From the NCBI RefSeq assembly GCF_030165005.1, contig NZ_JASNNW010000001.1, forward strand, positions 248,001 to 312,000: 64,000 bases of DNA, read 5' to 3'. The DNA comes from Blastococcus capsensis. Lineage in GTDB: Bacteria > Actinomycetota > Actinomycetes > Mycobacteriales > Geodermatophilaceae. The notes beneath the pieces were generated by a model. The model did no database searches. It was not told the origin of the DNA and was given only the letters and a program-made list of their open reading frames with translations. The translations under genes were made by a program, and so were the position numbers. Below, piece after piece: positions 23,428 through 35,955 of this stretch. Numbering within the stretch: the stretch's first letter is position 1; the number at the start of each line of letters is the position of its first letter.

Positions 23428-23741
23428 GTGAACCTCGAACAGCGTACCTGGCCCCGGCCCTGCCCCGACGAGGGGGTCCTCCGGTCCGTCGAGCGGGGCC
23501 CGGAGGGTTCCCCAGAGGGGCCGGGCTGCGCGGATCATGAGCCGGAGACGGCGCCCGCTTGCGGAACCCTCGGGCGAGCCGCCCTGCGGGGCGTGTGCGA
23601 GGAGTGGGAGCCGGAGGCTCCCCGACGAGTGCGCGAGCAGGGCTCAACGCACCCGGGGGACGGCACCTGGCCGCGGTGCGGTCCGGAGGACCGCCATGTC
23701 ATCGCCCGCGGTGCGGTCCGGAGGACCGCGACGGACAGAGC
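23428..23741. repeat. Intergenic region with a duplicated 24-bp hairpin unit
   Basis: No gene is seen between the 5' end of tRNA-Ile and the DUF3566 stop. A 24-bp unit (core gcggtccggaggaccgc, a 7-bp stem with a 3-nt loop) occurs twice, at 23671-23694 and 23706-23729, directly downstream of the DUF3566 gene. These paired hairpins may end or process the gyrB-gyrA-DUF3566 message. Confidence 0.55.
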
Positions 23742-24488
23742 TCAGTCCCGCTCGGAGAGGGTGACCTCCAGGCCGCCGACGAGGTCGGAGCACAGGTTGT
23801 AGATGAAGGTCCCCACGGTGCACAGCGCGGTCAGCAGGACGACGTTGATCGCACCGACGACCGCGGCACCCCAGAAGATCACACCCGGCGTGAGCACGTC
23901 ACCGCCGCCCTCGGCACCCGAAGCGCTGCCGATCTGCCCGAACAGGTCGTTGACGGCCTCGAAGACACCGAGCCCGCTCAGCACCAGGTACAGCAGCCCG
24001 ACCGCGACCATCCAGATGAAGAAGAGGGCGATCGACAGCACCAGCGAGATCTTCAGCGCCGACCAGGTGTCGATGTGCCGCAGCTGGAGGCGGGCCCGCC
24101 GAGGACCGCGACCGGCCTGCCGACCGCGGGTCGGCCTGGTGGCCGACGTCGTCCCCGTGGCCGGTCCGCTGGCCTCGGTGGTGGACGCTGCCGCGGTGGT
24201 TCCCCCGGCCGCGGGCGAGCCGGGCGCGGGCAAGGGCGGGGGACCTGCAGGGGCCGGCGGGGCACCTGCGGGGGACTGTGCCGGCGACGCGCCGGTCTGC
24301 GGGCCGAGTGGCTGCGGGACCACCGGGACGGCGCCGGCACCGGTGCCGGGCCCTTGGGCCCGCTGGCTGCCGGTCGCCGGGATGGCCTGCGTCGTGGAGG
24401 CGTCCCCGGCGGTCGGGGCACCCTCGGCGGGAGCCCCGTCCCCGGTCCAGGAGTCGGTGCGCACCGAACCCTGCGTCCGGTCGCTCAT
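23742..24488 (-). CDS. DUF3566 membrane protein (Rv0007-like)
   Basis: A 248-residue protein: a long, low-complexity Ala/Pro/Gly/Thr N-terminal region (~1-140), a basic stretch (RGPRRARLQLRHIDTW) and a DUF3566 domain with two membrane helices (ISLVLSIALFFIWMVAVGLL; VIFWGAAVVGAINVVLLTAL). The ATG at 24488 follows GGGAGA; upstream in-frame codons lack this. Placement after gyrA equals mycobacterial Rv0007. Function unknown; a membrane link to cell growth is suggested only by context. Confidence 0.88.
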   Translation of the reverse strand: MSDRTQGSVRTDSWTGDGAPAEGAPTAGDASTTQAIPATGSQRAQGPGTGAGAVPVVPQPLGPQTGASPAQSPAGAPPAPAGPPPLPAPGSPAAGGTTAAASTTEASGPATGTTSATRPTRGRQAGRGPRRARLQLRHIDTWSALKISLVLSIALFFIWMVAVGLLYLVLSGLGVFEAVNDLFGQIGSASGAEGGGDVLTPGVIFWGAAVVGAINVVLLTALCTVGTFIYNLCSDLVGGLEVTLSERD

Positions 24489-24535
24489 ACCAGTCTCCCG
24501 TTCCCCAGCGGCGATGCCGCTACCTCGGTACCGCG

Positions 24536-24564
24536 CTCCGCGGCGGTCTACGACCGCCGCGGAG
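24536..24564 (-). terminator. 13-bp stem-loop between gyrA and the DUF3566 gene
   Basis: Perfect arms 24536-24548 (ctccgcggcggtc) and 24552-24564 with a 3-nt loop, in the 107-bp gap. It may partially terminate gyrA transcription ahead of the DUF3566 gene. Confidence 0.65.
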
Positions 24565-24595
24565 CCATGGCCACGTGCCTGACTAACCACTCACC

Positions 24596-27500
24596 CTAGG
24601 CCGCGGGCTCGTCGTTGTCCGTCGTACGCGCGATTGCCACGATGCTGACGTCCTCAGGCAAGTTCATGAGCTTGACACCCATAGTGGCCCGGTCCTTGTT
24701 GTGCCGCACGCCGTTGACCGGGGTGCGGATGACACCGCCGCCGGAGGTGATGGCGTACAGCTCGTCCCCGAGGGTCACCGCGAGGGCGCCGACCAGCGCA
24801 CCCTTCCGCGCCTTGGGGTCGGCGGTGAGCACGCCCTTGCCGCCCCGCCCCTGGTTCGGGTAGTTCTCGATGCCGGTGCGCTTGGCGAACCCGCGCTCGG
24901 TGGCGACGAGGACGTCCACGCCTTCCTGGACGACCATCATCGACAGCAGCCGGTCGTCCTCGGACAGCGCGATGCCGCGGACGCCCTCGGTGGCCCGTCC
25001 CATCGGCCGCAGTGCGACGTCATCGGCGGTGAACCGGATGGACATGGCCTTGCGCGTGACCAGGAGCAGGTCCTGGTCCTGGTTGATCAGCACGGCACCG
25101 ACCAGCTCGTCGCCGTCGCGCAGGTTGATGGCGATCACGCCACCCTGGCGTGGGGAGTCGAAGTCGGTCAGCCGGGTCTTCTTCACCTGCCCACGCGCGG
25201 TGGCCAGCGCGAGGTACGGCGCCACCGAGTAGTCCTTGATCTGCATGACCTGGGCGATCTTCTCGTCCGGCTGGAAGGCCAGGATGTTCGCCACGTGCTG
25301 GCCCCGGGCGGTGCGGTTGGCCTCCGGCAGCTCGTAGGCCTTGGACCGGTACACCCGGCCCTTGTTCGTGAAGAACAGGATCCAGTCGTGCGTGGAGCCC
25401 ACGAAGAAGTGGTCGACGATGTCGTCCTGCTTCAGGGCCGCACCCATCACACCCTTGCCGCCCCGGCGCTGCGAGCGGTAGAGATCGCTCTTCGTCCGCT
25501 TCGCGTACCCGGTGCGGGTGATGGTGACGACGACCTCCTCCTCCGCGATGAGATCCTCCATGGAGACGTCGCCGTCGTTCGCGATGAACTGGGTGCGCCG
25601 GTCGTCGCCGTACCTCTCCACGATCTCGGCGAGCTCGTCGTGGATGATCTGCCGCTGCCGCTCCGGCGAGGCGAGGATGGCCTGCAGCTCGGCGATCTCG
25701 CGCTCGATCTCGGCCAGCTGGTCGAGGATCCGCTGCCGCTCGAGAGCGGCCAGCCGGCGCAGCTGCATGTCCAGGATCGCGGTCGCCTGGATCTCGTCGA
25801 CGTCGAGCAGCTCCATCAGGCCCGTGCGGGCGGCGTCGGCGGACTCGCTGTTGCGGATGAGCGCGATGACCGCGTCCAGCTGGTCGAGCGCCTTGGCGTA
25901 GCCGCGCAGGATGTGCGCGCGCTCCTCGGCCTTGCGCAGCCGGTACCGGGTGCGCCGCTGGATGACCTCGATCTGGTGGTTCACGTACTCGCGCACGAGT
26001 TCGTCCAGCCGCAGCGTCCGCGGGACGCCGTCGACGATGGAGAGCATGTTGCAGCCGAAGGTGGTCTGCAGCTGGGTGTGCTTGTAGAGGTTGTTCAGCA
26101 CGACCTTGGCGACGGCGTCGCGGCGGAGCGTGAAGACCAGTCGGCGGCCGACCCGGTCGCTGGACTCGTCGGCGATCTCGCTGATGCCCTGCAGCCGGCC
26201 GTCCTTGACCGCCTCGGCGATCGACTCGGCCAGGTTGTCGGGGTTGACCTGGTAGGGCAGCTCGGTGCAGACGAGCTGGACCCGGCCGCGGGCGTCCTCC
26301 TCGACGGTGACCACGGCGCGCATGCGAACCGAGCCGCGACCGGTCCGGTAGGCGTCCTCGATGCCCTCGCGGCCCACGATCAACCCGTGGGTCGGGAAGT
26401 CGGGGCCCTTGATCCGTTCCATGCAGGCGGTCAGCGCCTCTTCCGGCTCGGCGTCGGGGTGCTCGAGCACCCAGAAGACCGCGGCCGCGACCTCGCGCAG
26501 GTTGTGCGGGGGCATGTTCGTCGCCATGCCGACCGCGATGCCGGCAGAGCCGTTGATCAGCAGGTTCGGGATGCGTCCCGGCAGGACCAGCGGCTCCTGG
26601 TTCTTGCCGTCGTAGTTGGGCTGGAAGTCGACGGTCTCCTCGTCGATGTCCCGCAGCATCTCCATGGCCAGCGGGGTCAGCCGCGCTTCGGTGTTGTGGC
26701 TGACGAACCCGTTGGTGAGGAAGGCGTGGTCCTTGGACTCCACCTTCAGCGAAAACACGGGCGCTTCCCCGGCCGCCTCAACCGAGGCCACCTCGGCATA
26801 GTGGAAGCGACCGTCGACCAGCGGGGCGACGACGGCCAGTGCCTCGGCGTTCGTGACGTTGGCCTCGATGAGGTCGCGGTCGCGCTCCCACCGCTCGACG
26901 CGATCGATGTTGTGCCGGCGCAGCCAGTCCCGCTCGGTCCACCGGCCCGCCCCAGTGGCGCGTAGGAAGTCGGCGACGAACGGCACGTGGTCGCTGGACA
27001 TCGCGGTGCTCTCGGCCGGCACCTGCCCCAGCTCGGCGGTGAGCTTGTCCTGCTTGCGTCCCCAGAAGCCGACGTTGGCCGCGAACAGCCGCGCGTCACG
27101 CCGGTTGCTGACGACGACCTTGATCTCGCCGCTGCCGTACCGGCACAGGCTGGACACGACGCCGAACTCGAGCAGCAGCTGCTGGACCTCACGCGCCAGC
27201 CGATCGCTGCGCGTGGAGTAGCTGATCTGGATCGTGTTGCGCGGAAGCAGGGATGACGAGCCGTCCCCCTCGAAGAGCGCCTGCAGGAACAGCCGACGCG
27301 TGCCGATGGTCGCCCGCCAGAGGAACCCGGGTACGCGCTTGTCCGCGCTGCGTTCCCCGACCATGTCGGCCAGATCGGTGCGCCGCAACGAGGCGAGGTC
27401 CTGAACATCCAGCTCGTGCAGCACGTTGCCGGAGGCGATCACCCGGGACGAGACGTATCGCCGGCCACCCACGTGCCGGTCGTAGGCGGCCAGGACGGCG

Positions 27501-28324
27501 TCGAAGAACTCGCCGTCGAGGTTGTTGAACCCGGCTCGCCCCCCGGAGACCCACCCCTCGCTCACGAACGCGCCGGCCAGCAGGGCGGCATCGGCATCGC
27601 CGGCAGAGGGAATGTCCTGCTCCTCGCGTGGCATGCGCTGCAGCACCACTCGATCGCCGGGCGCGATCTCGTCCAGGAGCTTCCAGAGCAGCGTGGGCAC
27701 ACCCAGCACGCTGACCAGGCAGAGCACCGGGTGGTTGCCCGTGCCGGTGAGGGAGAAGCCGCCAGTGGTGGTCAGTTTCCTGACCGGGTGCGTCCCGGAG
27801 TGGAAGACCTTGCTCGCCAGCACTGGATCGCCATTGCGGTCGAGGACCTTGAGCTCGAGGTCGCGGTCGCTGTTGGGGGCCATGCCCCGAGCCAGTTCGC
27901 CGATGGGAACGGTCCCGTCGACGGTGCGGATCAGCGTCTCCGAGACGGTGCAGTACCGCATGGCGGCGGCCGGGTCGTTGCCCGGCGAGCCGAAGTTGCC
28001 CTGGCCGTCGACCAGCGGGTAGCGCATCGACCAGGGCTGGGCCAGCCGGACGAGCGCGTCGTAGATCGAGGTGTCGCCGTGCGGGTGGTAGTTACCCATC
28101 ACCTCGCCGACGACGCGGGCGCACTTGACGTAGCTGCGGTCGGGCCGGAAGCCCTGGTCGTACATCGCGTACAGCACCCGTCGGTGCACCGGCTTGAGGC
28201 CGTCGCGGACCTCCGGCAGTGCGCGCCCGACGATGACGCTCATCGCGTAGTCGATGTAGCTCCGCTGCATCTCCTGCTGGAGGTCGACCGGCTCGACGCG
28301 GTCGCGGGGTGGGGTCTCCGTCAC
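24596..28324 (-). CDS. gyrA: DNA gyrase subunit A precursor with intein
   Basis: A 1242-residue precursor; removing the intein (residues 125-544) leaves 822 residues, normal for GyrA. The breakage-reunion domain shows [39 protein letters not shown] (Thr85 and Asp89 occupy the usual quinolone-determining positions) and catalytic Tyr124 in AAMRY, directly before the intein. After the intein it resumes with [13 protein letters not shown]; the C-terminal DNA-wrapping domain contains the GyrA box QRRGGKG and repeated blades. With GyrB it introduces negative supercoils using ATP. GTG start 28324, 149 bp after gyrB. Confidence 0.97.
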   Translation of the reverse strand: MTETPPRDRVEPVDLQQEMQRSYIDYAMSVIVGRALPEVRDGLKPVHRRVLYAMYDQGFRPDRSYVKCARVVGEVMGNYHPHGDTSIYDALVRLAQPWSMRYPLVDGQGNFGSPGNDPAAAMRYCTVSETLIRTVDGTVPIGELARGMAPNSDRDLELKVLDRNGDPVLASKVFHSGTHPVRKLTTTGGFSLTGTGNHPVLCLVSVLGVPTLLWKLLDEIAPGDRVVLQRMPREEQDIPSAGDADAALLAGAFVSEGWVSGGRAGFNNLDGEFFDAVLAAYDRHVGGRRYVSSRVIASGNVLHELDVQDLASLRRTDLADMVGERSADKRVPGFLWRATIGTRRLFLQALFEGDGSSSLLPRNTIQISYSTRSDRLAREVQQLLLEFGVVSSLCRYGSGEIKVVVSNRRDARLFAANVGFWGRKQDKLTAELGQVPAESTAMSSDHVPFVADFLRATGAGRWTERDWLRRHNIDRVERWERDRDLIEANVTNAEALAVVAPLVDGRFHYAEVASVEAAGEAPVFSLKVESKDHAFLTNGFVSHNTEARLTPLAMEMLRDIDEETVDFQPNYDGKNQEPLVLPGRIPNLLINGSAGIAVGMATNMPPHNLREVAAAVFWVLEHPDAEPEEALTACMERIKGPDFPTHGLIVGREGIEDAYRTGRGSVRMRAVVTVEEDARGRVQLVCTELPYQVNPDNLAESIAEAVKDGRLQGISEIADESSDRVGRRLVFTLRRDAVAKVVLNNLYKHTQLQTTFGCNMLSIVDGVPRTLRLDELVREYVNHQIEVIQRRTRYRLRKAEERAHILRGYAKALDQLDAVIALIRNSESADAARTGLMELLDVDEIQATAILDMQLRRLAALERQRILDQLAEIEREIAELQAILASPERQRQIIHDELAEIVERYGDDRRTQFIANDGDVSMEDLIAEEEVVVTITRTGYAKRTKSDLYRSQRRGGKGVMGAALKQDDIVDHFFVGSTHDWILFFTNKGRVYRSKAYELPEANRTARGQHVANILAFQPDEKIAQVMQIKDYSVAPYLALATARGQVKKTRLTDFDSPRQGGVIAINLRDGDELVGAVLINQDQDLLLVTRKAMSIRFTADDVALRPMGRATEGVRGIALSEDDRLLSMMVVQEGVDVLVATERGFAKRTGIENYPNQGRGGKGVLTADPKARKGALVGALAVTLGDELYAITSGGGVIRTPVNGVRHNKDRATMGVKLMNLPEDVSIVAIARTTDNDEPAA
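26693..27952 (-). mobile_element. GyrA intein with LAGLIDADG homing endonuclease
   Basis: A 420-residue in-frame insertion starting at Cys125 ([10 protein letters not shown]) and ending in GFVSHN, followed by Thr as the +1 residue. Splicing blocks are intact: N-terminal Cys, block [12 protein letters not shown] (TxxH), and block [14 protein letters not shown] with the penultimate His and terminal Asn. The middle carries two LAGLIDADG-like helices, [11 protein letters not shown] and [11 protein letters not shown], each with an acidic residue at the active position, so endonuclease activity is plausible. Site and length match the known M. leprae GyrA intein allele, inserted right after the catalytic Tyr. 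Confidence 0.95.
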
Positions 28325-28473
28325 GGTTCAGGTCCTCAGGGTGAATGAACCCGCAGAATGCGAGCTTGCGAGTGGGGTCTGCGGCTTCGTTCATCCCTCG
28401 CCGCAGGCGACGCTTCTTGTATTGGTTCGTCAGTGCAGCGGAGCTGCTCGTGTCCCACACCGGCAGGTGCGTC
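28325..28473 (-). promoter_or_regulatory. gyrB-gyrA intergenic region with an imperfect inverted repeat
   Basis: 149 bp. The segments atgaacccgcaga and tctgcggcttcgttcat (about 28343-28396) can pair with a small bulge around a loop containing gcgagcttgcgag, a motif shared with other intergenic elements here. It could attenuate or process the gyrase message. Confidence 0.4.
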
Positions 28474-32299
<3,826 letters not shown>

Positions 32300-32431
32300 C
32301 GTGGCGGTGCGCCCCGGTGGCCGCCGTCCTCCCGCACCGTTCGGCGTCCTCCCTCGGCCCTCGGCGTCCTCCCTCGACGGCGACCGTGTGCGAGGACGCT
32401 CGACGACCAGGGCACCTGATCCCAGCCACGC

Positions 32432-34204
32432 TCAGACCAGTAGTTGGGCGGCGGCCAGCTCGTGATAGAGCGGGCTGCGGTCCACCAGCTCCGCGTGCGT
32501 GCCGCGGGCGACGACCCGGCCCTGGTCGAGCACGACGATCTCGTCGCTGTCGAGCACCGTGGACAGCCGGTGGGCGACGACGAGCAGCGTCCGGCCGGCC
32601 GACGCCGCCGTCAGGGTCTCCCGCAGCAAGCTCTCGTTACGTGCGTCGAGACTGGCGGTGGGCTCGTCGAGCAGCAGCAGCTCGGGCCGGGCGAGCAGCG
32701 AGCGGGCGATGGCCAGGCGCTGGCGCTCCCCGCCCGAGAGCAGCACCCCCTCGTCACCGACCGCGACGTCGAGACCGCGGGGGGAGCGCCGGACGACCTG
32801 GGTGAGGCCGACGTCGGCGAGCACCGCCCACAGCTCCGGATCGGTGGCGTCGGGACGGGTGAGGAGCAGGTTGTCCCGCACCGTCCCCGCCAGGACGGGG
32901 GCCTCCTGCTCGACGTAGCCGAGCCGGGCCCGCAGCACGGCCCGCGGCAGCTCCCGCACGTCGGTCCCGGCCCAGCGGATCGTGCCCGAGTCGACCGGGT
33001 AGAAGCCCTCGATCAGCGCCAGGACGGTCGACTTCCCCGCACCCGAGGGACCGACCAGGGCGACCCGGCTGCCCGGGGCGATCCGGAGCGAGACGCCGCG
33101 GAGCACCGGAGTTCCGTCGGGATAGCTGAACGAGACGTCCTCGAGCTCGAGCAGGGCAGCCTCGCCGCGCCGGGCGGTCGGGACACCGACGGCGGGACGC
33201 TCTGGCCGGTCGTCCTCCTCCGGGTCCAGGCCGAGCACCTCCTGGATCCGGGTGAGCGCGCCGAGACCGGTCTGCAACTGCGTCCAGGCGCCGATCAGCT
33301 GCCCCAGCGGCATGACCAGCAGGAACAGGTACAGGATGAAGGCGACCAGATCGGCGACGCCGATCGAGCCGCTGGCCACCCGGTACCCGCCGACGCCGAG
33401 CACCGCCAGGAACGCGCCCTGGACGGCGATCGATCCGGCCGGCGAGACCAGTGCCTCACGCCGCGCGACCTGCACACCCGCGGCGTAGGCCCGCTCCGCG
33501 CCGGCCCCGACGGCGGCCGCCTCGCGGGTGGTCGCGCCGCTGGCCCGGATCGTCCGCACCGCGGACAGGGCGCGCTCCACCGCCGCGGTCATCGCGCCCA
33601 CCTCCTCCTGGGCGCGTTGGGACATGCGGCGCACGCCCCGCGAGGCGAGGACCGCGGTCGAGGCGCCGATCGCGACGGCGAGCACCGTCAGCAGGAGCAG
33701 CCAGACGTCCACCACCGCCATGGCGACGAGGGCGCCGACCCCGACCACCACCGATCCGGCCACCTCCACCACGCCGGCGGTGACCGTCGCCCGCAGCAGC
33801 GTGGTGTCCGAGCCGACCCGGGACATCAGGTCGCCGGTGCGGCGGCGGTCGTACTCCGCCACCGGCAGGCGCAGCAGCCGGTCGGTCAGGACCAGCCGGG
33901 TGGTGAGGACGAACCCCTCGGCGGTGCGCTGGAGGACGAAGTGCTGCAGCGCGCGCAGCGCGGACGACGCCAGGAGGACGACGACCAGCAGGCCGACCGC
34001 GGGCAGCAGGGGCTTCCCCGCCCCCACCACCTCGATGACACGGGCGACCAGCGCGGGCTGGGCCAGGGCAGCCGCCGCCCCCACGAGCGAGAGGCCGGCG
34101 GCCATCAGCAGCGCGCGGCGGTGCGGCCGCAGCAGCGGGAGCAGGTCCCGCAGACCGGCGGCCGCCGGCGCGGCGGATCTCTCGGGGTCTACCGGGGCGG
34201 CCAC
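32432..34204 (-). CDS. ABC exporter (fused permease-ATPase)
   Basis: A 590-residue half-transporter: N-terminal six-helix type IV exporter domain (~30-310, e.g. LLMAAGLSLVGAAAALAQP) and a nucleotide-binding domain with Walker A GPSGAGKST, Q-loop VEQEAPVL, signature LSGGERQRLAIARSLL, Walker B LLLLDEPTASLD and the switch His in LLVVAHRLST. All catalytic residues are kept, so it should work as a homodimer exporting a lipid, drug or peptide. GTG start 34204, 10 bp after the unknown gene upstream, so the pair is an operon. Confidence 0.92.
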   Translation of the reverse strand: MAAPVDPERSAAPAAAGLRDLLPLLRPHRRALLMAAGLSLVGAAAALAQPALVARVIEVVGAGKPLLPAVGLLVVVLLASSALRALQHFVLQRTAEGFVLTTRLVLTDRLLRLPVAEYDRRRTGDLMSRVGSDTTLLRATVTAGVVEVAGSVVVGVGALVAMAVVDVWLLLLTVLAVAIGASTAVLASRGVRRMSQRAQEEVGAMTAAVERALSAVRTIRASGATTREAAAVGAGAERAYAAGVQVARREALVSPAGSIAVQGAFLAVLGVGGYRVASGSIGVADLVAFILYLFLLVMPLGQLIGAWTQLQTGLGALTRIQEVLGLDPEEDDRPERPAVGVPTARRGEAALLELEDVSFSYPDGTPVLRGVSLRIAPGSRVALVGPSGAGKSTVLALIEGFYPVDSGTIRWAGTDVRELPRAVLRARLGYVEQEAPVLAGTVRDNLLLTRPDATDPELWAVLADVGLTQVVRRSPRGLDVAVGDEGVLLSGGERQRLAIARSLLARPELLLLDEPTASLDARNESLLRETLTAASAGRTLLVVAHRLSTVLDSDEIVVLDQGRVVARGTHAELVDRSPLYHELAAAQLLV

Positions 34205-34214
34205 GGGTCCGTCG

Positions 34215-35177
34215 TCAGCCGACGGTGAGGGAACCGACGAGCGCCGTCAGCAGTCGGGCGTGGTGCTCGAGCAGCTGCGGCCGGTGCCCGTCGGGGCGGA
34301 CCGCCGCCACGTGACCAGCTCCGGACCAGAACTCGTCGCCGTCGTCGGTGCCCAGCAGCAGGCCGTGCACGGCCGGGTCCTGGACCAGCCGGCGCAGCTG
34401 CGGGCTGTCCTCGGCGGCCAGCAGGAGCCAGCGGGCGTCGAAGGCATCGTCACCGCTGGGCATCGGCAGCAGTCCGCCGGTGCCGTGCCGCCAGAACCGG
34501 GCGGGGCTGAGCCGGAAACCTGGCACGGCACCCAGCATCGGGACGGCGGTGATCGCGTACTCGGGGACGACGTACCGGCCCGACGCGTAGACGACGTCGA
34601 AGGCGACCAGTTCCAGGGTGCCGGCGCGGCCGCGCAGCACGTTGCCCGCCCGGTGGTCCTTGGTCGCGCGCACCGGTGAGCCGGCGATCAGGTCGGCGAG
34701 GACGGCGTCCTCCGGCGCGGTGCCGTCGGAGACGGTCCACCCCTGCTGCAGCGCCCACCCCTGGGCGCCGACGAGGTCGCCCTCGTAGCGGAACACGCGC
34801 TCGGCGATGGTCGGTTCGCGTCGGCGGCGGCCGAACAGACCGCCTCCGCGAGCCGGCGCCTGAGCCGGTGGCGGGAACCCCTGGGCCGTCGGGGGAGCGT
34901 CCTGCGGAGCGGCGTCCTGCGGTTCTGCCGGTTCTGCGGCGTCCGGCGACGGCGGGACCGGGCGCTGCGGAGCGGCCGGGGGCAGGTCCCAGCCGGGCGG
35001 CTGCCAGGCCTGGCCCGCGGCCGGCTCGTCGTCCCGGGGCTTCTTCCGGCGGTCGGCGAAGTTGGGCTGGTCCGCGTCCTCGCCGGCGGCGCCGCCGCCG
35101 AGGTGCGGCGGCTCGCGCCAGCCGCCGCCGTCGCCGTCGTCGAATCCGTCGCGGTCACCGTCACGGGGGGTGCTCAT
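34215..35177 (-). CDS. Uncharacterised protein with disordered N-terminus
   Basis: A 320-residue cytoplasmic protein I do not recognise. Residues 1-125 are low-complexity Asp/Gly then Pro/Ala-rich; residues ~130-320 look folded, with the patterns RVFRYEGDLVGAQGWALQQG, ELVAFDVVYASGRYVVPEYA, FRLSPARFWRHG and LLLAAEDSPQLRRLVQDP. No membrane segment. It immediately precedes the ABC exporter (10 bp), suggesting joint function. The ATG at 35177 is the first good start with codon bias; a longer frame upstream reads dciA out of frame. Confidence 0.7.
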   Translation of the reverse strand: MSTPRDGDRDGFDDGDGGGWREPPHLGGGAAGEDADQPNFADRRKKPRDDEPAAGQAWQPPGWDLPPAAPQRPVPPSPDAAEPAEPQDAAPQDAPPTAQGFPPPAQAPARGGGLFGRRRREPTIAERVFRYEGDLVGAQGWALQQGWTVSDGTAPEDAVLADLIAGSPVRATKDHRAGNVLRGRAGTLELVAFDVVYASGRYVVPEYAITAVPMLGAVPGFRLSPARFWRHGTGGLLPMPSGDDAFDARWLLLAAEDSPQLRRLVQDPAVHGLLLGTDDGDEFWSGAGHVAAVRPDGHRPQLLEHHARLLTALVGSLTVG

Positions 35178-35221
35178 GCCTTCATCGTCCTCCCGGCGCC
35201 GACCTCGTGCGGTCGGGCGCC

Positions 35222-35722
35222 TCATCCGTAGGTGTCGCGGGGCCCCCGCCCGCGCACCGAGCGCGGGCCCTTCTTCCAGCTCGGGGCCGTCGGACCGACA
35301 ACGCGCAACCGCGTCACGACGTCCCCGCCGACCTGCGCGCGAAGCCTGCCCAGGATCGAGGGGGCCAGCAGCCGCAGCTGGGTGGCCCACGCCGTGGACT
35401 CCGCGACGACGAGGAGCTCCCCCTCCGTCAGGGTCTCCGGGCGGCAGTGGGAGGCGATGTCCGGGCCGACGATCGTGTCCCACCGGCCGAACACCGAACC
35501 CACCAAGGTCTGCGAGGACCAGTCCTGCTGGCTGACCAGCGAGTCGACCAGCCGGCCCAGCGGTTGCGGGTCGTCGGCGCCGGGTCCCGGACCGCTCCAG
35601 GCACGCTTCGGGCCGGCGATCCGGCGGCGGGTGGGCTTCGGGCGGGCCGCCGACGCCGCGCGGGCCGCATCCAGGGCGGCACGGGCGATGTCGCTGGGCC
35701 GCGCCGGGCGTTCCTCGCTCAC
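35222..35722 (-). CDS. dciA: DciA-like (DUF721) replicative helicase loader
   Basis: A 166-residue protein: basic, Ala/Pro-rich N-terminus, then a DUF721 domain (LVDSLVSQQDWSSQTLVGSV, WDTIVGPDIASHCRPETLTEG, LLVVAESTAWATQLRLLAPS, VTRLRVVGP). DciA is the ancestral loader of the DnaB helicase in bacteria lacking DnaC/DnaI, and this position (just downstream of recF) is the same as Rv0004. GTG 35722 follows AGGAGG by 4 nt and overlaps the stop of the third mini-ORF of the repeat array. Confidence 0.9.
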   Translation of the reverse strand: MSEERPARPSDIARAALDAARAASAARPKPTRRRIAGPKRAWSGPGPGADDPQPLGRLVDSLVSQQDWSSQTLVGSVFGRWDTIVGPDIASHCRPETLTEGELLVVAESTAWATQLRLLAPSILGRLRAQVGGDVVTRLRVVGPTAPSWKKGPRSVRGRGPRDTYG

Positions 35723-35955
35723 GGGTCCTCCTCGCTGGCGCTCGTCGGCCGCGTTCGCGACGCTGCTGTGCCCCTTGGTGAGCTCGCAAGCTCGCTCACG
35801 GGTCCTCCTCGCTGGCGCTCGTCGGCCGCGTTCGCGACGCTGCTGTGCCCCTTGGTGAGCTCGCAAGCTCGCTCACGGGTCCTCCTCGCTGGCGCTCGTC
35901 GGCCGCGTTCGCGACGCTGCTGTGCCCCTTGGTGAGCTCGCAAGCTCGCTCACGG
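35716..35955 (-). repeat. Three perfect 77-bp tandem repeats forming a chain of coupled mini-ORFs between recF and dciA
   Basis: Copies at 35716-35792, 35793-35869 and 35870-35946 are identical, followed by 9 bp of a fourth. On the minus strand each holds AGGAGG, a GTG and a 26-residue frame starting MSELASS and ending SEEDP: 35873-35953, 35796-35876 and 35719-35799. Every stop is TGA inside a GTGA overlap with the next start. The recF stop overlaps the first GTG and the third stop overlaps the dciA GTG. So recF and dciA are joined by three coupled mini-ORFs. The unit starts like dciA (GTGAGCGAG), suggesting it arose by duplicating the dciA start region. Confidence 0.92.

Noticed and set aside
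24701-26965. 754-codon open frame on plus opposite gyrA
   Set aside because: High GC and gyrA codon bias keep the antisense frame open; its translation is low-complexity and matches no family.
26693-27952. Transposon or frameshift interrupting gyrA
   Set aside because: The insertion is in frame, begins with Cys, ends in His-Asn and keeps splicing motifs; it is an intein.
35716-35955. CRISPR-like array
   Set aside because: Units are contiguous without unique spacers; each contains a reading frame and ribosome site, so it is a tandem repeat.
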